DNA of 64,000 nucleotides from Methylocaldum szegediense. Its GTDB lineage: Bacteria > Pseudomonadota > Gammaproteobacteria > Methylococcales > Methylococcaceae. The notes under the pieces are model-generated. The model did not search any database. It saw only the letters and a list, made by a program, of their open reading frames with translations, and had not been told where the DNA came from. Below, piece after piece: positions 36,866 to 45,061 of this stretch (position 1 is the first letter of the stretch; the number at the start of each line of letters is the position of its first letter). Location: NCBI RefSeq assembly GCF_949769195.1, contig NZ_OX458333.1:4498001-4562000 (forward strand), in the 5' to 3' direction. The translations under genes and the position numbers were made by a program.

Positions 36866-37129
36866 ATGGCGCTCAGTTACGAGGCGCTCGAAGAAATTCG
36901 AAAGCTTCTGGAAAGCGAGGCACCCGCCGAGGAGCGCTGTGCGAATGTGCGCAAGAACTTCCCGGGTCTGTCGCTGACCCGTTGCGAGGCCAGCGACATG
37001 AGTTTCGAAACGCCGATTTTCGAAACCCCCGAGTTCTGCGTTTATCTGATCGACACCTCGGAACACTGCGTACGCATTACCGGCGATCCGGCTGCGGCAA
37101 GCGGCCTGGTCGTTGCCCAGAAACGGTAG
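36866..37129 (+). CDS. Small nif-associated protein, unknown function
   Basis: 87 residues from ATG 36866. Pattern: ALSYEALEEIRKLLESEAPA, NFPGLSLTRCEASDMS and FCVYLIDTSEHCVRITGDPA. Alpha/beta, soluble. I recognise it only as a small protein that accompanies nifT in diazotrophs. 2 bp after nifT and 9 bp before the DegT-family gene, so translation is coupled. Confidence 0.82.
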   Translation: MALSYEALEEIRKLLESEAPAEERCANVRKNFPGLSLTRCEASDMSFETPIFETPEFCVYLIDTSEHCVRITGDPAAASGLVVAQKR

Positions 37130-37138
37130 TCATCGATC

Positions 37139-38293
37139 ATGAAAACCTCTCCTACCATACTGCTTTCGGACCCCGACATCAGCATGACCGAGCTTGAGGC
37201 GGTGGAAGAAGTCCTGAAATCGCCTCGCCTGAGCGCTGGTCTTACGGTCGAAGCCTTCGAACAAGCCTTCGCGGACTATCTTGGCCGCAAGCACGCTGTG
37301 GCGGTGAGTAGCGCGACCATCGGCCTGATGCTGGTGCTCAAGGCTTCCGGCATCGGTCCGGGCGATGAGGTCATCGCTTCCGCCTTCGGTTTCCGCGAGA
37401 CCGCTCACGGCATCGCCCTGGCCGGGGCGATGCCGATCTTCGCCGATGTCGATTACTGGTCCGGAACCCTGGTCCCAGAAAAGGCCGCGGCGGCGATCAC
37501 GCCGAAAACGCGAGCCATCGTGGCCGCCAACACCAACGGCCATCCGGCGATGTGGCCGGCATTCCGCGAGCTGGCCGGAAAACACGGCCTGCTGCTGATC
37601 GAGGATTCCAGCGAAGCGATCGGTTCGCGTTACCAGGGGAAGCTGGTGGGGAGTTTCGGCGATTGTTCGGTGTTCGATCTGTCCCAGCCTTCGCCGCTTA
37701 CCTGTGGCGAGGGCGGCATGGTGGTGACGGACGATAGCGATTTGGCCGCAAAACTACGTGGTTTTCGAAGCCGCCGCCTCGACGAACGCCATTCGGTGGT
37801 GTTGGGCGAGATGCCGCCGTACCGGGCGGAACTCAGCGAAATCGCCGCTGCGCTGGGTCTGGTTCAGTTACGGCGGCTTCCGGGAATCCTGGAGCGCCGC
37901 AAGCTGATCGAAGCTTATTACAACGCACACATGATGTCGTTCGAGGGTATCAAACCACCTTATCTCGCTCCGGACGTGGACGAGGCGCACTGGCTTCTCT
38001 ACCTGGTCCATCTCGGCACCCGTTTCTCCCGTTCCAGCCGGGATGCCATCATCAACGATTTGGAGACCGAGCAGATCGAAGCCGTGGCCTATTGCCGGCC
38101 GCTGCATCAGCAGCGCTTTTACGCGAATCTCGGCTACCGTAAGGGCGATTTCTTCGTCACCGAAAAGCTGGCGGACCGCGCGATTGCGCTGCCTTTTCAC
38201 AACCATCTTACGGAGGATCAGGTGGGCTTCATCGTCAAGACCGCCAAGGATGCCTCGATCAACGTCGGGGCGGGATCGGCCATATATCTCTGA
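37139..38293 (+). CDS. DegT/DnrJ/EryC1/StrS-family protein without the PLP lysine
   Basis: 384 residues, fold type I aminotransferase of the sugar-aminotransferase (DegT) family: AVAVSSATIGLMLVLKASGI, GDEVIASAFGFRETAH, the Asp that contacts the cofactor ring in LIEDSSEAIGSR. In active enzymes the Schiff-base Lys sits in a motif of the form F-x5-K-x2-TTGEGG. Here the segment is FDLSQPSPLTCGEGGMVV, with Ser185 at that position and no Lys nearby. Transamination is therefore unlikely. It lies between nifT and a ferredoxin, with no sugar-nucleotide genes, so a nif-specific non-catalytic or altered role is inferred. Confidence 0.88.
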   Translation: MKTSPTILLSDPDISMTELEAVEEVLKSPRLSAGLTVEAFEQAFADYLGRKHAVAVSSATIGLMLVLKASGIGPGDEVIASAFGFRETAHGIALAGAMPIFADVDYWSGTLVPEKAAAAITPKTRAIVAANTNGHPAMWPAFRELAGKHGLLLIEDSSEAIGSRYQGKLVGSFGDCSVFDLSQPSPLTCGEGGMVVTDDSDLAAKLRGFRSRRLDERHSVVLGEMPPYRAELSEIAAALGLVQLRRLPGILERRKLIEAYYNAHMMSFEGIKPPYLAPDVDEAHWLLYLVHLGTRFSRSSRDAIINDLETEQIEAVAYCRPLHQQRFYANLGYRKGDFFVTEKLADRAIALPFHNHLTEDQVGFIVKTAKDASINVGAGSAIYL

Positions 38294-38308
38294 CGCCGCT
38301 CCGAAACC

Positions 38309-38644
38309 ATGTCGGGCTTTTTGCGGACCGAAAAGAGGAGGAATGCAAAAGCCTGGGTGACCGTGCTTCCTTCGGGCAAGACGGTGCAGGTGGCGAGAGG
38401 CGCCAAATTGCTCGAGGCCATCGCGGCGGCGGGCGAGACCATCGCCCAGCGCTGCGGCGGACGGGCCCGTTGCGGCGAGTGCCATGTGCTCGTGCGACAG
38501 GGCTGGCGCGGCTTATCCAAGGTGCGCCAGGCAGAACGCGATCGGCTCACGCAGCTTTGCGGAGCAGAATCGCTGTCCAGGCTGGCTTGTCAGGCCGCCC
38601 TGGGCGTTCATAACAAAGTCGTCATCGAACTGATAAACCATTGA
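38309..38644 (+). CDS. [2Fe-2S] plant-type ferredoxin
   Basis: 111 residues. Cluster motif RCGGRARCGECHVLV (C-x5-C-x2-C) with the fourth Cys in LSRLACQAAL, as in adrenodoxin or FdxD-type ferredoxins of nif clusters. Start uncertain: the upstream 16 residues are basic (FLRTEKRRNAKAW), and a GAGGAGG site lies inside this part, so a GTG at 38357 is an alternative. Probably an electron carrier for nitrogenase or cofactor assembly. Confidence 0.9.
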   Translation: MSGFLRTEKRRNAKAWVTVLPSGKTVQVARGAKLLEAIAAAGETIAQRCGGRARCGECHVLVRQGWRGLSKVRQAERDRLTQLCGAESLSRLACQAALGVHNKVVIELINH

Positions 38645-38660
38645 CCAGAGGATCGTTGTT

Positions 38661-38954
38661 ATGGATACCAAAGAAGCTGTCGCTACTGTTTCCGAACCGG
38701 AAGCGCCCAGCCCAACACCCAGTGTGCAGGTGCCGGACGAATGCATGATCCACGTCCGTTTCTTTCCGAACGGGACGGTGGCCGAAATCAGCGAACGCCC
38801 TCCCGAGGTGGAGCCGCACGACTGGTACAAATTCCTGTGCAAGAACACCCAGAATCGCTTTCAGGCCTTGTCCGGCGGACGCGGGCTGTTTCGCATTCCG
38901 CGCGCCGATATAGAGACTTTGAAAGCGGCCTGTGTCGCGGGGACCACATCATGA
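38661..38954 (+). CDS. Small nif-associated protein, unknown function
   Basis: 97 residues. Disordered, Pro-rich N-terminus (SEPEAPSPTPSVQVPDE), then a compact part (IHVRFFPNGTVAEISERPPE, WYKFLCKNTQNRFQALSGGR). One Cys in the compact part. No family assigned. Overlaps the SIR2-like gene by 4 bp (ATGA), implying a stoichiometric partner. Confidence 0.78.
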   Translation: MDTKEAVATVSEPEAPSPTPSVQVPDECMIHVRFFPNGTVAEISERPPEVEPHDWYKFLCKNTQNRFQALSGGRGLFRIPRADIETLKAACVAGTTS

Positions 38955-39805
38955 GCGCAGTGTTTTCGAATCAACTGGCAGAAGACCTGGCAGCGGGACG
39001 GATCATTCCGTATCTCGGCCCGGGCGTTCTGGGGCTGGGCCCGAACAGCGCGGTTCCGAGCTCGCCGGAAGCCTTGGTGGAATTGATTACCGCCAAGGTT
39101 ACGGTGCCTCACAAGATTCGCAAGAATCTGACCGCGGCCAGCCAATACGTGGAGAACTTCAAGCACCGGAAGACCTTGGTGAGCCTTTTGCAGGAAGCTT
39201 TTCGGAGTCCTCCCGAACCGAACGTTCTGCACGTGTTTCTGGCGAATCTGCCGAACCCGCTGCCCTTGATCGTCGATGTCTGGTACGACGCCAGCATGGC
39301 CGCCGCCCTGGCTTCGCGCACGGATTTCGGGCAAGTGCAGGGCGTGAGCCGCGCGGAACACTTGGGCGAGTGGGTCCATTATTTCCGCGCCGACGGGACC
39401 AAGGCGGAGCCGGAGGAAGCAGCGGGATGGGCGACCTTACTGTACAAGCCGCTGGGCTCCATCTCGCCCGCGTCCAATTTCATCATCTCGGATTCCGACT
39501 ACGTGGAAGTGCTGACCGAAATCGACATTCAGACGCCGATTCCCGATCGGGTGAAAGAGATTCGAACGGGGCGCGGCTTCCTGTTCCTGGGCTGCCATTT
39601 CCGAAACCAATTGGAGCGCAATTATGCGCGGCAGATCATGAAGCGTTCCGGCGGTCAGCATTTCGCGGTTCTGGAAGGAGAACTCACCCGCAACGAGGCG
39701 CGGTTCCTCAAGGAACAGGGCATCGAACGGATCGACATGCCTTTGGCCGAGTTCGTCGCTGAGCTTACCGGAACGCCTTTGGAGTCCCGCAGAGCTGTGG
39801 CTTAA
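38951..39805 (+). CDS. SIR2-like domain protein of the nif island
   Basis: 284 residues from ATG 38951. N-terminal GRIIPYLGPGVLGLGP resembles the nucleotide-binding loop of SIR2-like proteins, and FLFLGCHFRNQLERNYARQI plus HFAVLEGELTRNEARFLKEQ near the end match the pattern of SIR2_2-type domains. No zinc-ribbon as in classical sirtuin deacetylases. Such domains occur in NAD-hydrolysing defence proteins, but here the gene is embedded in the nif operon. Target and reaction unknown. Confidence 0.78.
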   Translation: MSAVFSNQLAEDLAAGRIIPYLGPGVLGLGPNSAVPSSPEALVELITAKVTVPHKIRKNLTAASQYVENFKHRKTLVSLLQEAFRSPPEPNVLHVFLANLPNPLPLIVDVWYDASMAAALASRTDFGQVQGVSRAEHLGEWVHYFRADGTKAEPEEAAGWATLLYKPLGSISPASNFIISDSDYVEVLTEIDIQTPIPDRVKEIRTGRGFLFLGCHFRNQLERNYARQIMKRSGGQHFAVLEGELTRNEARFLKEQGIERIDMPLAEFVAELTGTPLESRRAVA

Positions 39806-39842
39806 TCCGAATTCGGTAGGCAGCGGCTTACAGGAGCTAAAT

Positions 39843-39868
39843 AACCCGGCTTATATAGAGGCCGGGTT
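39843..39868. other. Perfect hairpin
   Basis: AACCCGGC/GCCGGGTT (39843-39850 and 39861-39868) with a 10-nt AT-rich loop, 37 bp after the SIR2-like gene. No T-run. May mark the 3' end or a processing site within the operon. Confidence 0.6.
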
Positions 39869-40155
39869 GAACCGGCGCAGCGACAAGCTGCGTGACGCTA
39901 CGCCGTGCGTGTACCGGTCCGGGACGAAATACCAGGAGGGAGTTTACGGGCCTGATGAGCAGTGGGCCTTGGGCGGTTCCGTTGGTCAGGATGCCTTTCC
40001 AGTCGCAAACGAGGTCTCCGGGGAGTGCCGGGCGCGCTCTTCCCGACGCAAAGTGCGGCGAGACCGCTCGTCGGCGAGGGATTGCCGGCCCAGGAACCGC
40101 ATGGCTCAAGCCAGATCATTTACACCTTTGAGGTGAATCGTGGAGGCGAGGCCTC
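39869..40155. other. Gap of about 290 bp
   Basis: Open frames on both strands lack protein-like features. Contains one copy of the GTCGGCGAGGGATTGCCGG repeat (about 40066-40085). A GGAGG ribosome site (40141) belongs to bolA. Confidence 0.5.
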
Positions 40156-40431
40156 ATGACTACGGATCGCAGTGCGCGTCTTCGGACGCTCTTGGAACAG
40201 GCCTTCGAGCCCGTTTACCTGGAAATCGTCGACGACAGCCGCTCCCATGCCGGTCATGCCCACGCGGGCGGCGGCCACTTTTTTGTGACCGTGTGTTCCC
40301 ACCGCTTCGAAGGCCGTTCGATGCTGGAGCGCCATCGGCTGGTTTATTCGGCGGTTAGCGAGATGATGCCGGGCGATATCCATGCTCTGAGTATCACTGC
40401 CCTGACGCCCGCGGAGCGGCAGGCGGCTTAG
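40156..40431 (+). CDS. BolA-family protein
   Basis: 91 residues. BolA proteins partner monothiol glutaredoxins to handle [2Fe-2S] clusters. Recognisable: FEPVYLEIVDDSRSHAGHAH, GGGHFFVTVCSHRFEGRSML, RHRLVYSAVSEMMPGDIHAL; the conserved His residues are present. In a nif operon it probably serves cluster trafficking. GGAGG ribosome site. Confidence 0.93.
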   Translation: MTTDRSARLRTLLEQAFEPVYLEIVDDSRSHAGHAHAGGGHFFVTVCSHRFEGRSMLERHRLVYSAVSEMMPGDIHALSITALTPAERQAA

Positions 40432-40469
40432 AGCGAATTTTTTAACGGCTTTTTGGCAATCAGCAGAGA

Positions 40470-42167
40470 ATGAAGCTTCAAATCGAGCGCCCCTATTTCG
40501 AAGCGATGGTCGAGGAATTCCCGGATTTGGGTTACCTCAAGTACCAATTGCGCTTCGGCAATCGTGTCGAGGTGTCGTTCCGGCAGCTATCGAGCCCGGC
40601 GCTCGCTTTCCTGGGAAAGCTTTACCGGCAAGCGGGACCGGAGATGCAGGCCAAGGCCGCACAGATTGCTACGCTGCAGCAGGTCATGAACGACGACGGG
40701 AGACGCTTCGGGGCGGAGGACCTAGAGATGGTGTTGCCGGCCATCGCCCGCTACTTGGCGACAGATGCGATTCGAGGCTGGCTGTTTACTGCGAGCGTCG
40801 CCGGCCGGCTCCTGCCTTATGTCATCACTCGGCTCGACTATACCCCGGCCTCGAGCGATGAGATCGGAAAAATCTTCATCGAGCTGAAGGCCAATGCGAA
40901 AGGTGCGATCGCCACCCAAACCATGCGTATCATGCCGAGCGACATCGCCGGCAAGACGGTACCAGAGATTTTCGCCGCCAAGGGTTACTTCAAGGAGACG
41001 CCGGAGCTCATCCGCAATTACGATGAGACCGCGGAGCGCTACGTTGATTGGCGTGCCCGCTACGGCGCTCAGTTTTCCGGACAAGGCATCGGTTTCTACG
41101 CGGAGGACCCGACGGCTACGCACCGGGATACCGATTGGTCCCGCAAGGACGTGGTGGTGCTCTCGTCCGGGGGCGGCAGCGCGCGCCTGGTCAACGACGA
41201 GGGCATCCTGAGCTCACGCGCGATGACCCTGGATGCGCCCGGAGACATTCTGGGACCTTATCTGCGTAAAGCGGCCAAGAGCAATCACTATGAGGCCGAG
41301 GATGAAGTCCGGGAATCGCAGGATGCCATGCCCAAGGGCTTGTTCACCCAACTGCCGGTGCATTTCTACATCCTCATGTTCCACCTGGAGCTGCACCATT
41401 ATGTCTGGGTGCACGTGGACGACATCACGCCCTACCAGTATCAGCCGGCCCTGAAGCAAAAGCTGATTCTGCCGGAGGAGCAGACCGAACTCATCGATAT
41501 CCTGACCGCCGAGATGGACGTGCTGATGGACGATATCGTCGCCGGCAAGTCCGGCGGGACGACCGTGCTGTGCGCCGGCCCTCCCGGTGTCGGCAAGACG
41601 TTGACCGCCGAGGTCTATTCCGAAATCATCCAGCGGCCGCTGTACCGGGTGCATTCGGGGCAATTAGGGCTGAACGTCGCGGCCATGGAGACAGCGCTTA
41701 AGGAGGTTCTAACCCGCGCCCAGCGCTGGGGCGCGGTGATGCTGATCGACGAAGCGGATGTCTACATCAAGCGGCGCGACGACAACATCACCATGAACGC
41801 TGTGGTCGGAGTGTTTTTGCGGGTGCTCGAATATTTCAACGGGCTGCTGTTTCTCACCACGAACCGGGTGGACGATATCGACGAGGCCAACGTGTCGCGC
41901 TGTATCGCGCTGATCAAGTTCTATCCGCCGGACCGGGAGAATCGGATCAAGATCTGGAAAGTGATGACCGAACAGTTCGCGCTGGACGTGGCCCCGCCGC
42001 TGATCGACGAACTGGCGGATCTGTTTCCGACGGCGACGGGGCGCGACATCAAAGGACTGGCCAAGCTGGTGGCGAAATATTGCCAGCAGAAACGTGTTCC
42101 GCCATCTCTGGAGGTTTTCAAGCGCTGCTCGATATTCCGGGGGATGGATTTAAGGTTGGCTGCCTAG
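40470..42167 (+). CDS. AAA-type ATPase of the nif island, unknown function
   Basis: 565 residues. About 340 N-terminal residues have no recognised domain (mainly helical, LGYLKYQLRFGNRVEVSFRQ); then an AAA module with Walker A AGPPGVGKTLTAEVYSE near 370, Walker B AVMLIDEADVYI near 425, sensor-1 LLFLTTNRVDD and an Arg-containing NVSRCIAL. Last gene of the nifB-to-AAA run. AAA proteins of this kind remodel partner proteins; in nif context a chaperone for nitrogenase or an assembly factor is inferred. Confidence 0.85.
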   Translation: MKLQIERPYFEAMVEEFPDLGYLKYQLRFGNRVEVSFRQLSSPALAFLGKLYRQAGPEMQAKAAQIATLQQVMNDDGRRFGAEDLEMVLPAIARYLATDAIRGWLFTASVAGRLLPYVITRLDYTPASSDEIGKIFIELKANAKGAIATQTMRIMPSDIAGKTVPEIFAAKGYFKETPELIRNYDETAERYVDWRARYGAQFSGQGIGFYAEDPTATHRDTDWSRKDVVVLSSGGGSARLVNDEGILSSRAMTLDAPGDILGPYLRKAAKSNHYEAEDEVRESQDAMPKGLFTQLPVHFYILMFHLELHHYVWVHVDDITPYQYQPALKQKLILPEEQTELIDILTAEMDVLMDDIVAGKSGGTTVLCAGPPGVGKTLTAEVYSEIIQRPLYRVHSGQLGLNVAAMETALKEVLTRAQRWGAVMLIDEADVYIKRRDDNITMNAVVGVFLRVLEYFNGLLFLTTNRVDDIDEANVSRCIALIKFYPPDRENRIKIWKVMTEQFALDVAPPLIDELADLFPTATGRDIKGLAKLVAKYCQQKRVPPSLEVFKRCSIFRGMDLRLAA

Positions 42168-42173
42168 CCGTTC

Positions 42174-42267
42174 GGCGGAATACGCTCTGCTATTCCGCCC
42201 TACGGAAGAGCCTTAATCGCGTCGAAAGTGAAGTAGGGCGGGTTAAGCCGCTAGGCTGTAACCCGCC
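42174..42267. repeat. Two hairpins after the AAA gene (TAGGGCGGGTT family)
   Basis: GGCGGAATA/TATTCCGCC (42174-42182 and 42191-42199) and GGCGGGTTA/TAACCCGCC (42237-42245 and 42259-42267). The second resembles the palindrome at 60723-60781 between nifK and nifE. They could end the nifB operon transcript, though no T-run follows. Confidence 0.65.
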
Positions 42268-42567
42268 GCATGCCGCGAAATGGCGGAACATGCGGACTGA
42301 TCGGCCCTATAGACAGCCTTTGTGGAGGCGTGCCATTGAAGGTTCGACCCTCGACATTCGGACACCGTGTGATGGCTAGGGCTTTTCCGATCATTCTGAG
42401 GCTATCCACTACGGGAAAACGATTTCCGACATAGGTGATGTTGTCATGTGTAAGAGTGCGCATATTGCGATCTCGAGGTATCCGGAGCAATGTGCTCGTT
42501 CCGCGTGGAGGATTTTCTGCGGCTCAGGATACGGGAGCGGGTATTCGACTAAGGATCGGGCTTTTTC
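42268..42567. other. Gap before the NRDE gene
   Basis: Nothing recognisable: no gene, no sigma-54 or NifA motif. Confidence 0.5.
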
Positions 42568-43461
42568 ATGAGCACGGTAGCACTGGCCTGGGGCGCCCAT
42601 CCCGATTTTCCCCTCATTCTGTTCGGCAACCGAGACGAAAGGCATGCACGTGCTACCGCACCGGCGGCATGGTGGTCGGAGGAACCCGCGTGTCTGGCCG
42701 GCCGCGACTTGGAGCGGGGCGGAACCTGGTTCGCCGTGACCCGCGACGGACGCTTCGCGCTGGTCACACCATGTCGCGACGGCGCACCCTCCGACCCGGA
42801 CGCGCCAACGCGCGGCCAGCTACCGCTCGACTATCTTGCTTCCGGAGAGGATCCGGTCGTCCATGCCCGCCGTTTCTCCCGCAGCCGCGGCGGACATTCG
42901 CCTTTCAATTTGCTGATCGGCTCGCCGCGCCAGATTTACTACGCCGCCACCCGCGCACGTTTGCCCTTGGCGCTCACTCCCGGCATTCACACCTTGTCTG
43001 ACGGACTGCTGGACGAACCCTGGCCCAAGTGCGTCCGCCTGGACACGCTGCTCGGTTCCTATTTGAGAACGCACGGCGGCTTCGCCATGCTGCTGGGTGC
43101 CTATTCGGATCTCTCCAAGGCTGGCGTTAGGGGCGCCAATGATCCGATCTGCACTGCCAAGCCGGTTTCCCCTGCCGACTTCGCGAAAGCGGGTTTCGCC
43201 ATGCTGGCGGATCGCGAAACCACGAGCGAGGGTTTGCCCGATACCGGCATCGGCCGCGAGGAAGAAGAACGCCTGTCCGCCTGCTTCGTCGTGGGGGCCG
43301 AGTCTGGAACCCGATCCAGCACCGCTCTGGTCATGGCTCGGGACGGCCGGGTTTATTTCGAGGAACGCAGTTTCGATGCGGAAGGCGTCGAATGCGGGCG
43401 TGTGGTCGAAGAATGGAGCATTGACCCTCGAGTCTTTTCCGGGAGTGCCGGCGATGACTGA
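42568..43461 (+). CDS. NRDE-family protein (TANGO2-like)
   Basis: 297 residues. N-terminal LFGNRDERHARATAPAAWW is the NRDE motif for which the family is named; FNLLIGSPRQIYYA and LTPGIHTLSDGLLDEPWPKC are other family landmarks. Human TANGO2 has been linked to heme handling; bacterial function is unclear. Overlaps selO by 8 bp. Confidence 0.9.
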   Translation: MSTVALAWGAHPDFPLILFGNRDERHARATAPAAWWSEEPACLAGRDLERGGTWFAVTRDGRFALVTPCRDGAPSDPDAPTRGQLPLDYLASGEDPVVHARRFSRSRGGHSPFNLLIGSPRQIYYAATRARLPLALTPGIHTLSDGLLDEPWPKCVRLDTLLGSYLRTHGGFAMLLGAYSDLSKAGVRGANDPICTAKPVSPADFAKAGFAMLADRETTSEGLPDTGIGREEEERLSACFVVGAESGTRSSTALVMARDGRVYFEERSFDAEGVECGRVVEEWSIDPRVFSGSAGDD

Positions 43462-45061
43462 GACTCGTAAGGCCCGCTCCGACACTGTGCGCTCGCGCCG
43501 GAAAGCTTCAGCGAGGCTGGGGCAGGCGGGCCGTGCGCCTTTGAGATCCGAAATCATGCACGGGTTCTTGCCGCGCCATTCTCATCGGGAACTGCCTTTG
43601 GCACCGCGCTACAAGGCGTTGGGCGAGCCATATCATGTGCCGGTATCGGCAACGCCCTTGCCGGAACCGAGGATGATCCATTTCAACAAGTCTCTGGCGC
43701 TGGAACTGGGGCTCGACGTCAGCGAAGCTGATTCCCCGAAGCTCCTGGAGATTCTCGCCGGCAACCGGCCCTGGCCGAAATATGAGCCTTTGGCATCGGT
43801 TTATGCCGGGCATCAATTCGGGGTTTGGGTTCCTCAGCTCGGCGACGGACGCGCCCTCATGATCGCGGAGGTTCGAACGCCCGCCGGGGCGCGCATGGAA
43901 CTCCAGCTCAAGGGCTCGGGACCGACGCCGTATTCGCGCGGACTGGATGGTCGCGCGGTGCTGCGTTCTTCGATACGGGAATATCTCTGCTCGGAAGCGA
44001 TGCACGCCCTCGGCGTCCCCACCGCGCGCTGCCTGAGCCTGGTGGCGTCGCCGGAACCGGTGTACCGGGAAACGGTGGAAACCGCGGCCGTGGTTTGCCG
44101 GGTGTCTCCGAGTTTCGTCCGTTTCGGACACTTCGAGTTTTACTATCACAACGGACAGTGGCAGCACCTAGCTCCCTTGGCCGACCATGTGATCGACGAG
44201 CATTTTCCACATCTGAAAGATCGTCCCGACCGCTATGCCGCCTGGCTCGGGGAGGTAGTCGAGCGCACCGCCCGGCTGATCGCGCAGTGGCAAACCTTCG
44301 GGTTCTGCCACGGCGTCATGAACACCGACAATTTTTCGGTACTGGGCCTGACCCTGGATTACGGCCCTTTCGGCTTCATGGATGCTTTCCGGCAATACCA
44401 TGTCTGCAACCATTCCGATTTCGAGGGGCGCTACGCGTTTTACGCCCAGCCCGAGATCGGACAGTGGAATTGCTCACGGCTGTTGCGGGCGACCTTGCCT
44501 CTGCTTTCGGACAGCGAGGAGGAAGCCCTGGACATCGCGACCGGCATTTTCGAGCGCTACGCTCCGGTGTATTCCCAGGCGGTTATGCGCCGCTGGGCCG
44601 ACAAGCTGGGGTTTTACGAGGTGCGCGAAGGCGATGCCGACCTGGTCAACCGATTCCTCGCTATCCTGCAGCGCGGCAAGAGCGATTTCACCCGGAGTTT
44701 CCGTCATCTTTCCAAGGTGCGTACCGACAGTGACGAGCCGGCGACGGGCGCTCGCGAAGAGATCGTGGATCTGGAAGCGTACGACGCCTGGATCGCCGAT
44801 TACCGCACGCGATTGCGCGCCGAGGGCAATACCAACGACGAAGCGCGAGCTAGGCGCATGAACCGCGTCAATCCCAAATATGTGCTGCGCAATCACCTGG
44901 CCCAGGCCGCCATCGAGAAGGCGCAGGCTGGGGACGATTCGGAGGTCGCTAAGCTCATGCGTCTGCTCGCCCGGCCTTTTGACGAACAGCCGGAGATGGA
45001 GGCTTATGCCGCCCCGCCTCCGGAAGAACTGCGGCACATTGAAGTCAGCTGCTCGTCATGA
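43454..45061 (+). CDS. selO: SelO/YdiU protein adenylyltransferase
   Basis: 535 residues from ATG 43454; a Met at 43556 would give the usual length of about 500. Pseudokinase-fold enzyme that transfers AMP to protein hydroxyls. YAGHQFGVWVPQLGDGRALM, MELQLKGSGPTPYSRGLDGR, the catalytic FCHGVMNTDNFSVLGLTLDY and the redox-type C-terminal SCSS are all present. Known SelO acts in oxidative stress. Coupled to the HD-remnant gene by an ATGA overlap. Confidence 0.95.
   Translation: MTETRKARSDTVRSRRKASARLGQAGRAPLRSEIMHGFLPRHSHRELPLAPRYKALGEPYHVPVSATPLPEPRMIHFNKSLALELGLDVSEADSPKLLEILAGNRPWPKYEPLASVYAGHQFGVWVPQLGDGRALMIAEVRTPAGARMELQLKGSGPTPYSRGLDGRAVLRSSIREYLCSEAMHALGVPTARCLSLVASPEPVYRETVETAAVVCRVSPSFVRFGHFEFYYHNGQWQHLAPLADHVIDEHFPHLKDRPDRYAAWLGEVVERTARLIAQWQTFGFCHGVMNTDNFSVLGLTLDYGPFGFMDAFRQYHVCNHSDFEGRYAFYAQPEIGQWNCSRLLRATLPLLSDSEEEALDIATGIFERYAPVYSQAVMRRWADKLGFYEVREGDADLVNRFLAILQRGKSDFTRSFRHLSKVRTDSDEPATGAREEIVDLEAYDAWIADYRTRLRAEGNTNDEARARRMNRVNPKYVLRNHLAQAAIEKAQAGDDSEVAKLMRLLARPFDEQPEMEAYAAPPPEELRHIEVSCSS

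Noticed and set aside
37139-38293. Assigning the DegT-family protein as a sugar aminotransferase
   Set aside because: The Schiff-base Lys is missing and no sugar-nucleotide genes are near.
38951-39805. Anti-phage defence system based on the SIR2-like protein
   Set aside because: No defence partners; neighbours are all nif-associated and co-directional.
39867-40136. Three overlapping open frames
   Set aside because: Arg/Pro-rich, no ribosome site, overlap a repeat; treated as non-coding.
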